The notes beneath the pieces are model-generated. The model had not been told where the DNA came from and made no database searches. It saw only the letters and a list, made by a program, of their open reading frames with translations. DNA of 30,332 nucleotides from a virus, in IMG/VR virus record IMGVR_UViG_3300034082_003615, positions 1 to 30,332 of that record; one strand, 5' to 3'. This document shows, one piece after another, positions 7,586 through 19,000 of the stretch (its first letter is position 1; each line of letters starts with the position of its first letter). The position numbers and the translations under genes are program-made.

Positions 7586-7639
7586 TGTAAAAGACCTTTA
7601 GTTGTTCCTGCGACAAAATTGTGCGCTACTGTATGTTAT
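7586..7639. promoter_or_regulatory. Divergent intergenic region between terL and the head genes
   Basis: This 54-bp gap separates the leftward and rightward gene blocks, so promoters for both directions would be expected here or just inside the flanking genes. I see A/T-rich elements (tatgttatat near 7632-7641) but no pair of -35/-10 boxes with good spacing. The call therefore rests on gene orientation, not on a motif. Confidence 0.35.
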
Positions 7640-7858
7640 ATGCCAGTGCAGGACAAAAAAAAGAAACAACGACAGAATAATTGGCGATTAGCGATTCAGC
7701 AAAGAATAAAGCTAAATCGCACTACCTTCGCTTATGTATTTATGTTGTCATTTATAATACTTACTAGTATTGGTGTTGGCTTAATATTCCCACCGGCTGG
7801 AATAGTGGTTGCGGGTATAGGTTGCGGACTTTTTGGATTCATCTTGGGGCTTGAGTAA
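7640..7858 (+). CDS. Small two-helix membrane protein (72 aa)
   Basis: 72 aa. A strongly basic N-terminus (MPVQDKKKKQRQNNWRL) is followed by two hydrophobic helices: about 30-50 (FAYVFMLSFIILTSIGVGLIF) and 53-71 (AGIVVAGIGCGLFGFILGL), joined by a PP turn. It ends eight bases before the portal gene. The frame is open further upstream, into the antisense of terL, but that part does not look like protein. No strong Shine-Dalgarno precedes the ATG at 7640. Two short helices with a basic head recall holins or small virion/membrane proteins, but its place between terL and portal does not help decide. Existence is likely; function is unknown. Confidence 0.7.
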   Translation: MPVQDKKKKQRQNNWRLAIQQRIKLNRTTFAYVFMLSFIILTSIGVGLIFPPAGIVVAGIGCGLFGFILGLE

Positions 7859-7866
7859 ATAAAATT

Positions 7867-9969
7867 ATGGGCTGGAATACACCACAAAACAAATCAATTA
7901 AAAGCACTAGCTCTAAAGAGTTAGGTGTATACGGCGCTCCCGTTTCGATGAATCCCTCATTTGCAGGAAAGCCATACAGGGACTCGTGGGACATAGAGCG
8001 CGCATACCGCGAGGGAATGTCTAAGATAACCTGGGTTAATCGATGCATTGATGCGATCGCAGGAAACCAAGCGCGACTACCTATAGTTTTGCGTAAAGAT
8101 AACTCCAATATGGGTGAACTGGTTGTTGGCAGAGAAGCCAAAAGATCAACCCTCCTTGAGCTTCTGAACACAAAATCAAACATAGGCGAAAACTCTTTTA
8201 TTTTCAGATACAGGCTTTCAGCTCAGCTTCTTCTCGGAACGCGAGGAGCGTTTATAGAGAAAATTCGTGGCCGCGATGGAGGAATTGTCGCCCTAAACCT
8301 TCTTCCGCCACAATCCACATCTCCGATTCCTCACCCAAAAACTTTTGTTTCAGGCTATGAAGTCATGATGCCAACCGGAGACAAGGTTATTATGAAGCCA
8401 GACGACGTCTGCTGGATTCGTAGACCTCACCCCCTTGACCCTTATCTTTCACTGACTCCACTTGAAGCTTCTGGGGTGGCAATAGAAATAGAAAACTTAG
8501 CAAAACTTTACAATAGGAACTATTTACTTAACGATGGAAGACCTGGCGGTCTTCTCGTAGTAAGAGGAGAAATAGATGACGATGACAAAGAAGAGCTACG
8601 TAATAGATTTAGGGGAAACTTGTCTAAAGCCGGTCACACAACCGTAATCTCATCAGACGATGGTGTTGATTTTGTCGACACATCTGCAAGTCCCAGAGAC
8701 GCCGCATACATACAAATGCGACAAATAACAAAAGAAGAAATTCTTTCAGCTTTCGGAGTTCCTGAGTCTGTTATCGGAAATGCGTCCGGTCGTACTTTTA
8801 GCAATGCCGCAGAAGAAATCCGTGTTTTCTGGATGGAAACAATGCTTCCACATTTAGAGCCACTCGCTCGGGGGCTAGACGAGTTAGACGATAAGTACTA
8901 TTTAGACTTCGACACCTCCGAAGTTCCAATCCTAATGCTCTACAAGCAGGAGCGAGACAGGTATTTGCTCCAGGAATTTCAGACTGGATTAATCAGTGCA
9001 AACGAATACCGGACCGGCTCTTCAAGAAAAGAAGTAGAAGCAGACCTCGCTGACTCTTTGCTTATGAATCCAAATCTTATTCCAATTGCCAACACAAAGA
9101 AAAAAATGGAAGAAAATCAGGCGATGATGGGGGAGCAGCAAGGTATGCCAGGACAGCCCCCAGGTATGCCAGGTATGCCCCCAGGTATGCCAGGGATGCC
9201 CCCAGGTATGCCAGGACAGCCAGGGATGGAAGGAGCACCTCCTCCGCTCGATCCAAACACTATGCAAGGGGCAATCGCCGAATCCATGGCCGGGCAGGCA
9301 ACTCCTCCAGCTGGCGATTTGGCTCAGACTACAATCCCATCGGAAGCAATCACGCAGGGGATGCCGCAGCAGCAAATGGCAACAGCGGGGGAACGTCAAG
9401 CCTCCATCGAGACAAAATCGCTCAGCGAGACATACGATGAAAAATGTCAAACAGCCATCGAGAGATGGTCGGAGATACTAGCTCGCAGTATCGAAAGACT
9501 GCTAGAGCGTCAGCAAAGAGTTGTCATGGAGAAATCTTCTGGAGCAAAAGCCAAAAAAGCCCTTTCTGCTGGGACTCTCGATATTGAGCAGGTACTGGCT
9601 GTTGATGTTTGGAATAGACAGATGGAAGACGACATAAAGCCCGTGCTCACATCGATCATTAATGATTCTTTCGATTCACGAAAAGAATTTAAATCAGAAA
9701 ATGGGATTAAAGTTAAGTCCATTCCGACAATTGATGTTGTAAAAACTATCGAGTCTCACCTGATGAAAATAAAATCTCTTAACAGCGATATATCTTCAGA
9801 AATATACAATCTGATGATTAAGTCTTTTGATTTTTCAAACGAAGAAGAAAGACTCAGAGCGTTTAGGCAAGGAATTGGAGAGATGTATGCCAACCTTCTT
9901 GCTCATGATCAGTTTGAGATAGCTGAATCAGAAGCTCGATCGGTCTGGCTTTTTGCTCAAACAGTATAG
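7867..9969 (+). CDS. Portal protein (HK97-type) with long C-terminal extension
   Basis: 700 aa. Residues 1 to about 410 match the HK97-family portal: WVNRCIDAIAGNQARLPIVL (56-75), a region with VALNLLPPQSTSPI, the clip/stem region DDVCWIRRPHP..PLEA, and ITKEEILSAFGVPESVIGNA. The ring it forms is the DNA gate and the terminase docking site. The protein is about 250 residues longer than typical. Residues about 425-457 are Met/Pro/Gly repeats (PGMPGMPPGMPG), and about 510-700 form a mainly helical domain (ETYDEKCQTAIERWSEILARS). The extension might be a MuF-like or internal head domain; I cannot name it. The next gene encodes the prohead protease fusion. Confidence 0.94.
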   Translation: MGWNTPQNKSIKSTSSKELGVYGAPVSMNPSFAGKPYRDSWDIERAYREGMSKITWVNRCIDAIAGNQARLPIVLRKDNSNMGELVVGREAKRSTLLELLNTKSNIGENSFIFRYRLSAQLLLGTRGAFIEKIRGRDGGIVALNLLPPQSTSPIPHPKTFVSGYEVMMPTGDKVIMKPDDVCWIRRPHPLDPYLSLTPLEASGVAIEIENLAKLYNRNYLLNDGRPGGLLVVRGEIDDDDKEELRNRFRGNLSKAGHTTVISSDDGVDFVDTSASPRDAAYIQMRQITKEEILSAFGVPESVIGNASGRTFSNAAEEIRVFWMETMLPHLEPLARGLDELDDKYYLDFDTSEVPILMLYKQERDRYLLQEFQTGLISANEYRTGSSRKEVEADLADSLLMNPNLIPIANTKKKMEENQAMMGEQQGMPGQPPGMPGMPPGMPGMPPGMPGQPGMEGAPPPLDPNTMQGAIAESMAGQATPPAGDLAQTTIPSEAITQGMPQQQMATAGERQASIETKSLSETYDEKCQTAIERWSEILARSIERLLERQQRVVMEKSSGAKAKKALSAGTLDIEQVLAVDVWNRQMEDDIKPVLTSIINDSFDSRKEFKSENGIKVKSIPTIDVVKTIESHLMKIKSLNSDISSEIYNLMIKSFDFSNEEERLRAFRQGIGEMYANLLAHDQFEIAESEARSVWLFAQTV
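9141..9228 (+). repeat. Met-Pro-Gly codon repeat within portal gene
   Basis: Short imperfect tandem repeats built on ggtatgccaggacagccccc and ggtatgccaggtatgccccc encode (P)PGMPGM units at portal residues about 425-457. They form a flexible linker between the portal core and its extra C-terminal domain and are likely prone to length change by slippage. Confidence 0.8.
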
Positions 9970-10065
9970 TTTCTTTATATTATTTCTTTAAAAAATATAA
10001 CAATACTTTCCGTTTCAGATTAGCAATTTAACCTATCATCTCATTAGACGAGAAAAGGTGCTTAA

Positions 10066-13000
10066 ATGTCCGGAAATTCTTTTGAATATAAAGCTGGTTC
10101 AATGTCGTCCGTTGTCAACGGAAAATCCGGCGTACTGAATCTTGACGAGGCTCAAGGCATGGTCGAGTGCTTCGTTTCCGGAATAGGGAACAAAGATTCT
10201 GTTGGCGATATCGTTCAGAGCGGAGCATTTACCAAAAGCCTGATGCGGCGCAAGCCTCGTGTGGTGTGGGGTCATAACTGGAATGACCCGATTGGCAAAG
10301 TTCTAGAGATATACGAAGTTCCGTCCACCGATCCAAGACTGCCAATGAAAATGAAAATGGCTGGCATAGGAGGACTTTTTGCCCGTGTCCAGTTTAATTT
10401 AAATTCAGAAAAGGGCAAAGAAGCATTCGCTAATGTTGCTTTTTTTGGCGAAGACCAAGAGTGGTCAATAGGCTACAAAACTCTTAGAGCTCAATTTGAC
10501 CAAAAATCTCAAGCAAACGTAATCTACGAGCTTGAACTCTACGAAGTTAGCCCAGTTCTCCACGGAGCAAATCAACTAACAGGCACTATTTCGGTAAAAG
10601 CAGGGATGCCAGGAACTTACGACGTCGAGAGCCCTTCCGGCCCTATGGTTCAGCAACGTCCATCCATGAGCGATGAGCTAGAAATAGAATTGCAAAAAGT
10701 TCTTGGAAATCAAGTCTCTGTGACGGAAGTTGACGAAGACAACGGAATGGTCTCCTTCAACAGAACAGACCAGTCAAATTCAATGGAAAAGTATAAATGT
10801 CATTTTTCCAGAGGTGGCAATGGCCGCTTTATGTTTGGCGCTCCAGAAAGAATAGTGATCGTTGCTAAGCCTCAAACTTCACCTCCAGTTATGCCTGTTG
10901 GCGGGTTGCCTCCGGTAGATCCTCAGAGGGTTGTTCGTCCGAGCCAGATGCCATCGATTCCCATTGCCATAAAGCCAGGGCCAAACGGAATGACGGTGGT
11001 ACCCCTACCAGCAGTGCAGTACGAAGGGCAGAGCCGCAAGCCAATTAGTGCCGATGACCTGGATCAAGAAGAGTCAGACCTCAGAGACGCACTACTAAAG
11101 ATCGTAAAGCGTCACGGAAAAATAAACGAAGATTCTGATGGAATTTGGGCAGGCTACAAACCAGCTGCACAAAATCCAGTTGCTGGAATTGGGGTTAAAT
11201 GCTCAAACTGCGTTTTTTATAACAAGGACAACAGCTGCCAGATTATCGACATGGCAATAGAGCCTGAAGGGAAGTGTCGCTTTGCCATAATCCCACCAGG
11301 TGTTGTAAAAGGCGACTTTATGGCCAAAAAAGAATACGAATTCGAGACAGAGGATAACGAAAACGAATATATTGCTGACTTTGAGTTCAAGTATCCAGGA
11401 GAGCTGTTTATTGCCGGACTGCGTGGAATAGTAAAAAGAAAAAGAAGAAAAAAGCGGAAATTCAAACATCTAGCCGAGTTCGGTACGTTTGAAGATTCTT
11501 TTGAACCAGAAAAGCCGTATTTCCTGCCAGTATCCACAGATTATGCTTTTCACGTAAAGCAAGCGTTAGATCCAGTATTTGACTACCATAAGGTAGATAC
11601 GTATGTTGACCCAGAAGGAATAGTAATAACAAATGGTGTTTCTTATGAGTTGATTGACGCTATCGATACAGCTTTAGATAATTTAAAAAAAAAAAGTTTA
11701 ATCAGTGACGATCTAGAATTTAAGGTATCCGCCTACAGGCTCGGAAGAGCCATAGGAAGTAGAGCCAATAATAAACCCGGCATCGGGGGAGCAAGATCTG
11801 CAGGTAGATTTTTCTCGACCCCAAATGCTGAGAATTTTGATCCAAGGACAGCTATTGACCGCAACCTCAATGGGATTGTGGGCGAAGGTATATTCCTTCG
11901 TGGTACTTCTCTTGAGCAGCCCGACCCAACACCAGACGGTCCAGGCTCAATCAATAATCCAAAAGTCCCCGGTAAAATTGAAGCCCCAGAGCGCTCCTCG
12001 GTAGCGGGAACAGAAGCTCGGCCGCTAGGCAGTGGTTCGCGGGAAATAGTAACAGCAAAACCAAAAAAAGAGATAAGTAGATCTATGTCTGCGGCCAGGA
12101 AGCAGGCTCAGGCAAAAAACAAAAACTATTTGGATTTTCTAAGAAAACGCGAAAGCGACAAAACCATAGATGAGCGGTTTAAGTTCGATGGCTTTTTTAA
12201 CCAAGTTTCTTCTACTGGAAAGTTTTCTTCAGGAGGAGACGGTAATAATTCTCTAAAGCCTGGCGACATAGTAGATACGGCAACAGCTGAGGGCAGAGCC
12301 GTAATCGATGAATACTACGCTCAAATTGGCAAACAAATTCTTGAAATGCTTCAAGAAGCTGTAAATAATCCAGAAAAATTCAAATGGAATATGCCATGGA
12401 GAGAAGGGGAGCACAACCCCCGAAACCCAACAAAGAAGAACCAAGGTCAAAAAAGCTGGTCCTACCAGGGGACCAACCGTATGTTGTTAAACTCCATAGC
12501 GGTATCACGTGGTTACGAAACCAATAAATGGGCAGGGATAAGTCAATGGAAAAAATTTAAAGGGAAAGCATCGCCGAATGCTCGTCCTGTAAATATCTTA
12601 GTTCCGATACTTGGATCAGATCCACGTCAGTACAAAGTTGAAGAAGTCTATAACGTAGCGGATATTGATGGTCTGCCTCCTGAAATGTATAAGCCAGAAA
12701 TCGACCTGGAAAACCTGAGTCCAAAAGCTCGTGTTAAAAATGCAGAAGCGATAGTTAAAGAATTAAATCCAAGATTAAGAGAGTCAAATGTTGGCGGGCC
12801 ATTTTTCTCTCCAAACGGCGACTTCATAAATATGCCGCCGTTCGAAACGTTTAATGATGCGGAAAGTTATTACTCAACCCTATTGCACGAAATGACGCAC
12901 TGGACTGGGCATCCAAGCCGGAACAATAGACCTCAAGTTGCAAAATATGGGTCACCGGCGTACGCGTTTGAGGAGCTCATAGCAGAAGTTGGGTCTTCCT

Positions 13001-16000
13001 TTTTGCTGGGAATGCTTGGCATTTCGCCCATGGTTAGAGAAGATCACATAGGATATCTAAAATTCTGGGCAGAAAAGATTAGAAACGATCCAAACGCTAT
13101 CAAGACTGCCATGGGTCAAGCGCAGCAAGCCGTTGACTGGATGCTAAATAGATCCAAAACATTGCGGCGTCTATCGGGCATGGAGGATAACGAAAGAAAA
13201 GCTAAAAAGTCATCAAGAGACACCGTTCCGCTTTCAATGTTAGAAGGGTATGAGGATTCACCAAAAGTACCAACAAGCAGACCAATCAGCGGCCCAATGG
13301 GAGACATTGACCTTATTGATAGAGCGGACAACATCGACAAACGTTTCTCCAGTGGAATTCCCTTCCTCGACAAAGAGGACGACGTTACTGACACTTCAGA
13401 CCTTTCTTCTTCAAAAGACAGAAGAAAATATGGCTCTCAGTCAAAAGAAGAGCGTATGTATGGCGATATTGCCTCTGTGTCCGACTCTCAGGGCAGGGCG
13501 CTTACGCTCGACGGAAGATTCGCCAGTGGCGGAAATCCAATAAATGCTCGTAGTGGATCGAAAAAAAGACCCGTAAGAAGAACTCCTGCTTCAACAGACG
13601 TTAAGTCTCTTCTTAATCTTCTTGTTCCTCCTACGGATGAACAGCGAGACATTATTGATCTTGGATTAGCAGCTGTATACGGTCAAGAAAAATTAGTTAT
13701 CGGAGTTGATGCGGCAGCGGGTTCCGGTAAAACAACCACAATGAAGATGCTCGCAGCAGCAATCAATGCTGAATTTAGCGTTGATGACATTCTACAAAGA
13801 TTTGCCGGAGATGCTGTTACTAGAAAGCAACAGCTACTAAAAAAAGCAAATTATCTTGCAGCTAAGTACCCAGCAAAAGGTTTTGAAGACGTTGATGTTT
13901 TTTGGCCAGAGAGCACAGATGAAAAAACCCTAATCCAAGCAATCAGGGAATTGGGAGAATCTCGTGGAGTAACGGAAGATAATAAACCGACAATCTACTA
14001 CACGGTTTTCGGTAAAGAAAACCGCCTAGAAGCAGCTGAATCATTTCCTGGGAACACAGGAATAGGAACGACTACTCAGCTTGCTTACTGGTCCTTGCGT
14101 CAAGGAATCGCAGAAAATGACAGCCCGGAAAATAGAATATTAAATGCGCCGTCGATGAGAAGAAAAATAGAACTACTAACTGACTATGCAAGAAGAAGAT
14201 CGTTTAAAAATAGAAACCAACCCATAACTGTGGATGGTTATGACCAAGCAAGAAGACAGCATGACTCAGAGAGTATGCAATTCATTGGATACAGGCCTAA
14301 CTACAAAGATCTTGGCTATTCAACCGTGGAAACTGGCAAGGACATGCTTGCATTTCTCGAAAAAGCTGGTGTGAGTCTTCCCAGAAGAACAATAAGCGTT
14401 ACAAGAGGAAAAGGCAAAAAGGCAAAAACTAAAAATATTGAAGTGTATGATGTCCCTTTTACCATGCCTGACGGGAATAATTGGATCGAAGTAGACTTTT
14501 TTGGCGAATACCTTGCAATGGCATTCAGAAGGTGGTCATTGTCTTCAAACCCGGAAGTCACAAAAGATGTTTTTAATCTAAGCTTCCGCGAGCAAACTGA
14601 CACGATGACCGGCAGATTCTCAACTAAAAAGGCACAGAAAAAAACACAAGCAATCGATGAACAACTTCAAAACGTTCCAGATAAACTGATGGATGAATGG
14701 CTTTCATATGTCAAAAAAGCCGCAGATGAATTGGTTGATGGAAACGGCATGTTGCTCCCAACTCAGGGGCAGTTGCCAAAACTGCTACTGCTCGCCGATC
14801 CGGATCTATCAACAAATCCTGGTGCTCTTGGGCACGGAAGCAAAGACAGCCTAGCGAATGAAAAAATACCTGCACAATTTAATATACGCAGGGGCGATGT
14901 TGTCTATTATGGAAAAAATAATAAATTTTATGATGAAGTAATAGATCCGCAAACTGGAAGAATTTCGTCTATACGTCAATGGGACAAATCGGAAGGAGAA
15001 CCATGGGTTGTGGTCTCTATCGATGGAAGTCGTGGCAAATTGAAAAAACAATACGCATCAAAAGAAAAACCTATATCTCTTTTTGCGATCGACGAAGCAC
15101 AAGACCTTAATGAAGTTTGGGAAGAATTACTAAACAGAAATAAAGAAAGAGTTTCTACAATAGCAGTCGGCGACGACAGACAGCAGATACTTGGCTTCAA
15201 CGGTTCAAAGAATATAATGCAGTCAATTTCTCCCGATTTTGTGCCGAAATTAACACAGTCATTTCGCTTTGGTAGTCTTCTCGGGTACATGGCGACGCTC
15301 ATTCTTGGTCGGGAAAATAAGTTACTTCAGGATCTCTTGGATGAAGGCAAACCGTTAACTGCAGAGCAGTGGAAATACGTTGAAGGGGCTGCTGACACGG
15401 CAGCTAAACGACACATAGAAAATATTTTTTCATTTGTTAAAGCTGGCGATTTTGGTGCAGCAAACAGCGTTAACGATACTGTTAAGCGACTTTATGGAGT
15501 TAGTTTTGATTCATATTTAAACGGTGAAAACTTTGCAGGAATGACGCCAAAAGCAAGAGCAAAAGCGCTTACTGAATTAAGAAAAGAAATAGACGACGCA
15601 AAAACTAAAATTGCAAAAGCCTTAAGCACTCGAGTTGTCGATGAAAAAGAAGAAGTTTATTTTGGTAATTTGCCAGACATGGCTCTGTCGCGTGGAAAAG
15701 TTCAAACTGTCCATTTAGCAGTTCAAACATGGAAAGACTTATTCCTTGAAAGTGCAGTTTTCCTTGGCGGAAGAATCGACAATCCAGAAACACTGCGTGA
15801 TTCCCAGAATCTAACTCAAAATGAATTTGATCAACTCGTTAAGCCTTTAAGTTCAAAAGACAAACCTCAAATAATGTTAACTCAGTCAGCATGGCAAGAA
15901 GCTGTTGATTTCTTTCAACATATTGACTGGGCTGAAAAAACTGCAGCCGGTTTAAACCCTGGAAGAAAACCAGAAAAATCACCTTTAATCGGAGATTATT

Positions 16001-19000
16001 GGGATATGGCAACAATAAGAGAAAGATTTAAATTAAAATCAAAATCTCCAGGAAATTCATTGTATCAATTGTTGTTTCAACCAGTAGACGGACAACCAGC
16101 CGGATCTCAGACAATGTTTGCAAGCCAGATGCTTGTTTCCCTAAGGGGTGGCGGAGTAGTGCTTGCGGATGGGACAAAGTCGCACCGTTCTTCTAGCATC
16201 AGGCCAATGAGGGACAGCCTTGATCTAGGCTTGATGGAGTTTGAAGAAAAAACTCTTAGTCAGATTCTGTCAAGTACAGATAGGAGTTCAAAATCATCAG
16301 ATGTTAACGCCGCAACAAAAATATTTGTTGTACAGCCTGATGCAAAAGGAACCAAGGATGCTGTTTATTTTGAACTTGAATATGATTTCAAAGACGGCCA
16401 AGATGCTATTAACCCAGATGACTTTCAGGTTATTGTAGAAAAAATACCAGATCAGCCTGGAGAAAGATTAAGAGTCACATCGAAGTGGACAAAGGCTGAC
16501 GGAACCCCAAAGTTTGAGACAATTGCTGAGTTTGGAGAAGCTGAAACGGTAGAAGAACTAGAAAAAATCGCTTTTCGAAGAATGCGAAATAAACTTGTTA
16601 TGACAGCTACAGCTGGCAGATCAAACACGGGCACAGATCCACGTGAAACTTTTTATGCAACTAAACAATTTAAATGGACTGGAAAATTAATTCTTTCTGG
16701 TGACGGAGTCGATACTGGAAGACCTCAGGCGGTATATGCAGATCCGAACAAGTACCCGGATACTTCCGGAAGGAACTTCGATGGAGCATACCTGTCCGAC
16801 ACTTTAGGGATACTTGATCGCCTAGGGCTTCAGTCGAGGACGAGACTGAGCTTCGGAGTTGGCCCGAAGGTGAGCCGCGCAAAGGGCAGAGATTATGACG
16901 GATTCGTCATAGATGCAAAAGATGACCCAGAAGAAGCTACAAGAATAATAAACCTCATTGGTGATGCTGTTCGCAAAAGTGCAAAAAAACGCGGTGGTGA
17001 TGTCGTCATACAAACTGGAACAACAGCAAAAGGCAAAGAAGGAAAATTTGTTCTGGTGCTTGATGACTTTACAGATCCTGACGATGACTTAAACGTAGAC
17101 ATTCTTGAAGCAGCTAAGCGCAACGGTTCGGGACCTCCGGGCTGGATAGAAGAAATGAATCTTCAACACGTGGTCGTAACTAGGGCTATGAGAGCGATAT
17201 CACTATCACCGAGAATGTGGATGGCGCACTTTGCCGAAGGTCAAAAGCGTAAAGAAATTGCAGACCTCATTCGCGACGGTGTCGAACGTAAAATTTTGCC
17301 AGAAGATTTTGACAGAGAGAGTGAATTATCACTCGACAAATTGCCAAAAGTGTATAGAGAAATAGAAGAGTATGCCGCGGAAGGGAAAGACCTAACCGAT
17401 TTTAACGCTTCAAGAAGAAGCGTCCTGAGTCTTCCGGATGATGAATTAATTGCTGAAATGAGACGAATAGGCGTACCTGACGTAGCAACACAAGGGTTCA
17501 TCAAACGAAGAAAAGAAGTGATGGATGAATTTGCCGACGCAAATGTTTCGGAAGAAACGTTACGTGATGCTTCCGTCCGCATAATGAGAGAACGAGCACG
17601 CGAAATTATCGATGGTCCAATGTTTGACCCAGCCGCTCAGTTTCCAGAGGGAGAAGATGACGGGCGGGGGATTTCAGACGAGGACCTGACTGTGGACGAC
17701 GCTGACAATGTGCTTGACGAGCTTGACGAAATAAGCACGATCGAGGCTGAAGATGATGATGATGATGATTTTGATGAAGATTTTGATGCTGGATTCTCTT
17801 CAGGTGCGGAACCTTCGGAAACATCCGAGGAAGCTCCTGATGTAGCAAAAGGTTCGAGTAGGGCTTCAAAAATAACTGGAACTCCAGAGGGCAGGTTCGG
17901 AAGACGCGTGAGCAGATTTGAGAATAGGGCAGGAATGCAGCAGCGCCTATCTGCCCTAGAGCTCGCAGGAATACGTACAGATGTGCGCATTGACCCTCAA
18001 GATAGAGACAGAGTAACTCGTTATGCGATGCAATTCTGGAACGCCTTCAATCAGACAGGCATTGCCTTAGATATGCCAGCAGATCAAAATTCAACATCGA
18101 AGAATGATCGTGCAAAAAAAATTAATGACAACATCATAAAAGTCGGAGAAAGGATGCGAGCAAGAAAGCAAAGCGACGGATCAAGAGTCGTTAAGATCGG
18201 TAAAACAACCGACAATTTTGCAAACAATGATCCTTCCGGTGATTCATGGATGCTTTCGATAAGCAAACTACTTGACACCGTCAGAATCCCTACTGGATGG
18301 CGCAGGCAAGAAGATATATCCAGAGGAACTATAACTTCGGAGCTACAAGGGGAGGAGGTCGTGGACGTGGCTACTCCCAAAGTGGGGGTATATTGGACCC
18401 AGTCAGAGCCGCTTACCATCCCGAAACTAGCAAAACTCCTTGGACTTAACGTTACGGAAGAAGCAAAGCTTAAGGGCGATACGGCTGCGCTCACGCACGA
18501 CACCGTAAGGTATCTATTGGCCGAAATTGGTAGTCAGCCAGAATTTAGCGGGTGGAGATTGTTTTCTCCAGTATCCGATATGGAAGCCGAAGAAGAAGGC
18601 ATGAACGCCATAGAAAGACTCGTCGAAAATACCGGCCGTGCAAACATGAGAGATCGTTTTATTATCGAAACATTTGGAGCAGACGCTTATCCATACTGGC
18701 ACGACAGGGGAGACTTTATAGGGGGGATCGCCGAGGAGGAGATCTATGGGTCAGGGAAGATGCTTACCGCGGAAGAGTTTGATGACCTGGAGGACGGAGC
18801 AAGACGATTCAACGCCGTAGGCAAGTTCGAGAATTCTCCTGCCGCAAGGGACGACTCAGAGGCAGAGGTAGAATTAAGCTATCAAGGAACTATGGGCGAG
18901 GCTTTCGAGGCCCTTCCCCCTGATATTGCCAGCAACGCCCGCAGAGGCAAGGGTAGCCGTGTTCAGCGAGCAGATTTTACTTTATCGCAACTTCTTGACC

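Noticed and set aside
9022-9450. 142-codon minus-strand frame (His/Trp/Leu-rich) opposite the portal linker
   Set aside because: It is the antisense of the Met-Pro-Gly repeat; its composition (WHTWGHPWHTWG) is an artefact of that repeat and it overlaps a secure portal gene.
13516-14640. GRFST (about 14611) and similar RF-x-S strings inside the helicase region as extra polyprotein sites
   Set aside because: These lack the F-[S/A]-S-G core and fall inside the helicase module, so they were not counted with the seven motif copies.
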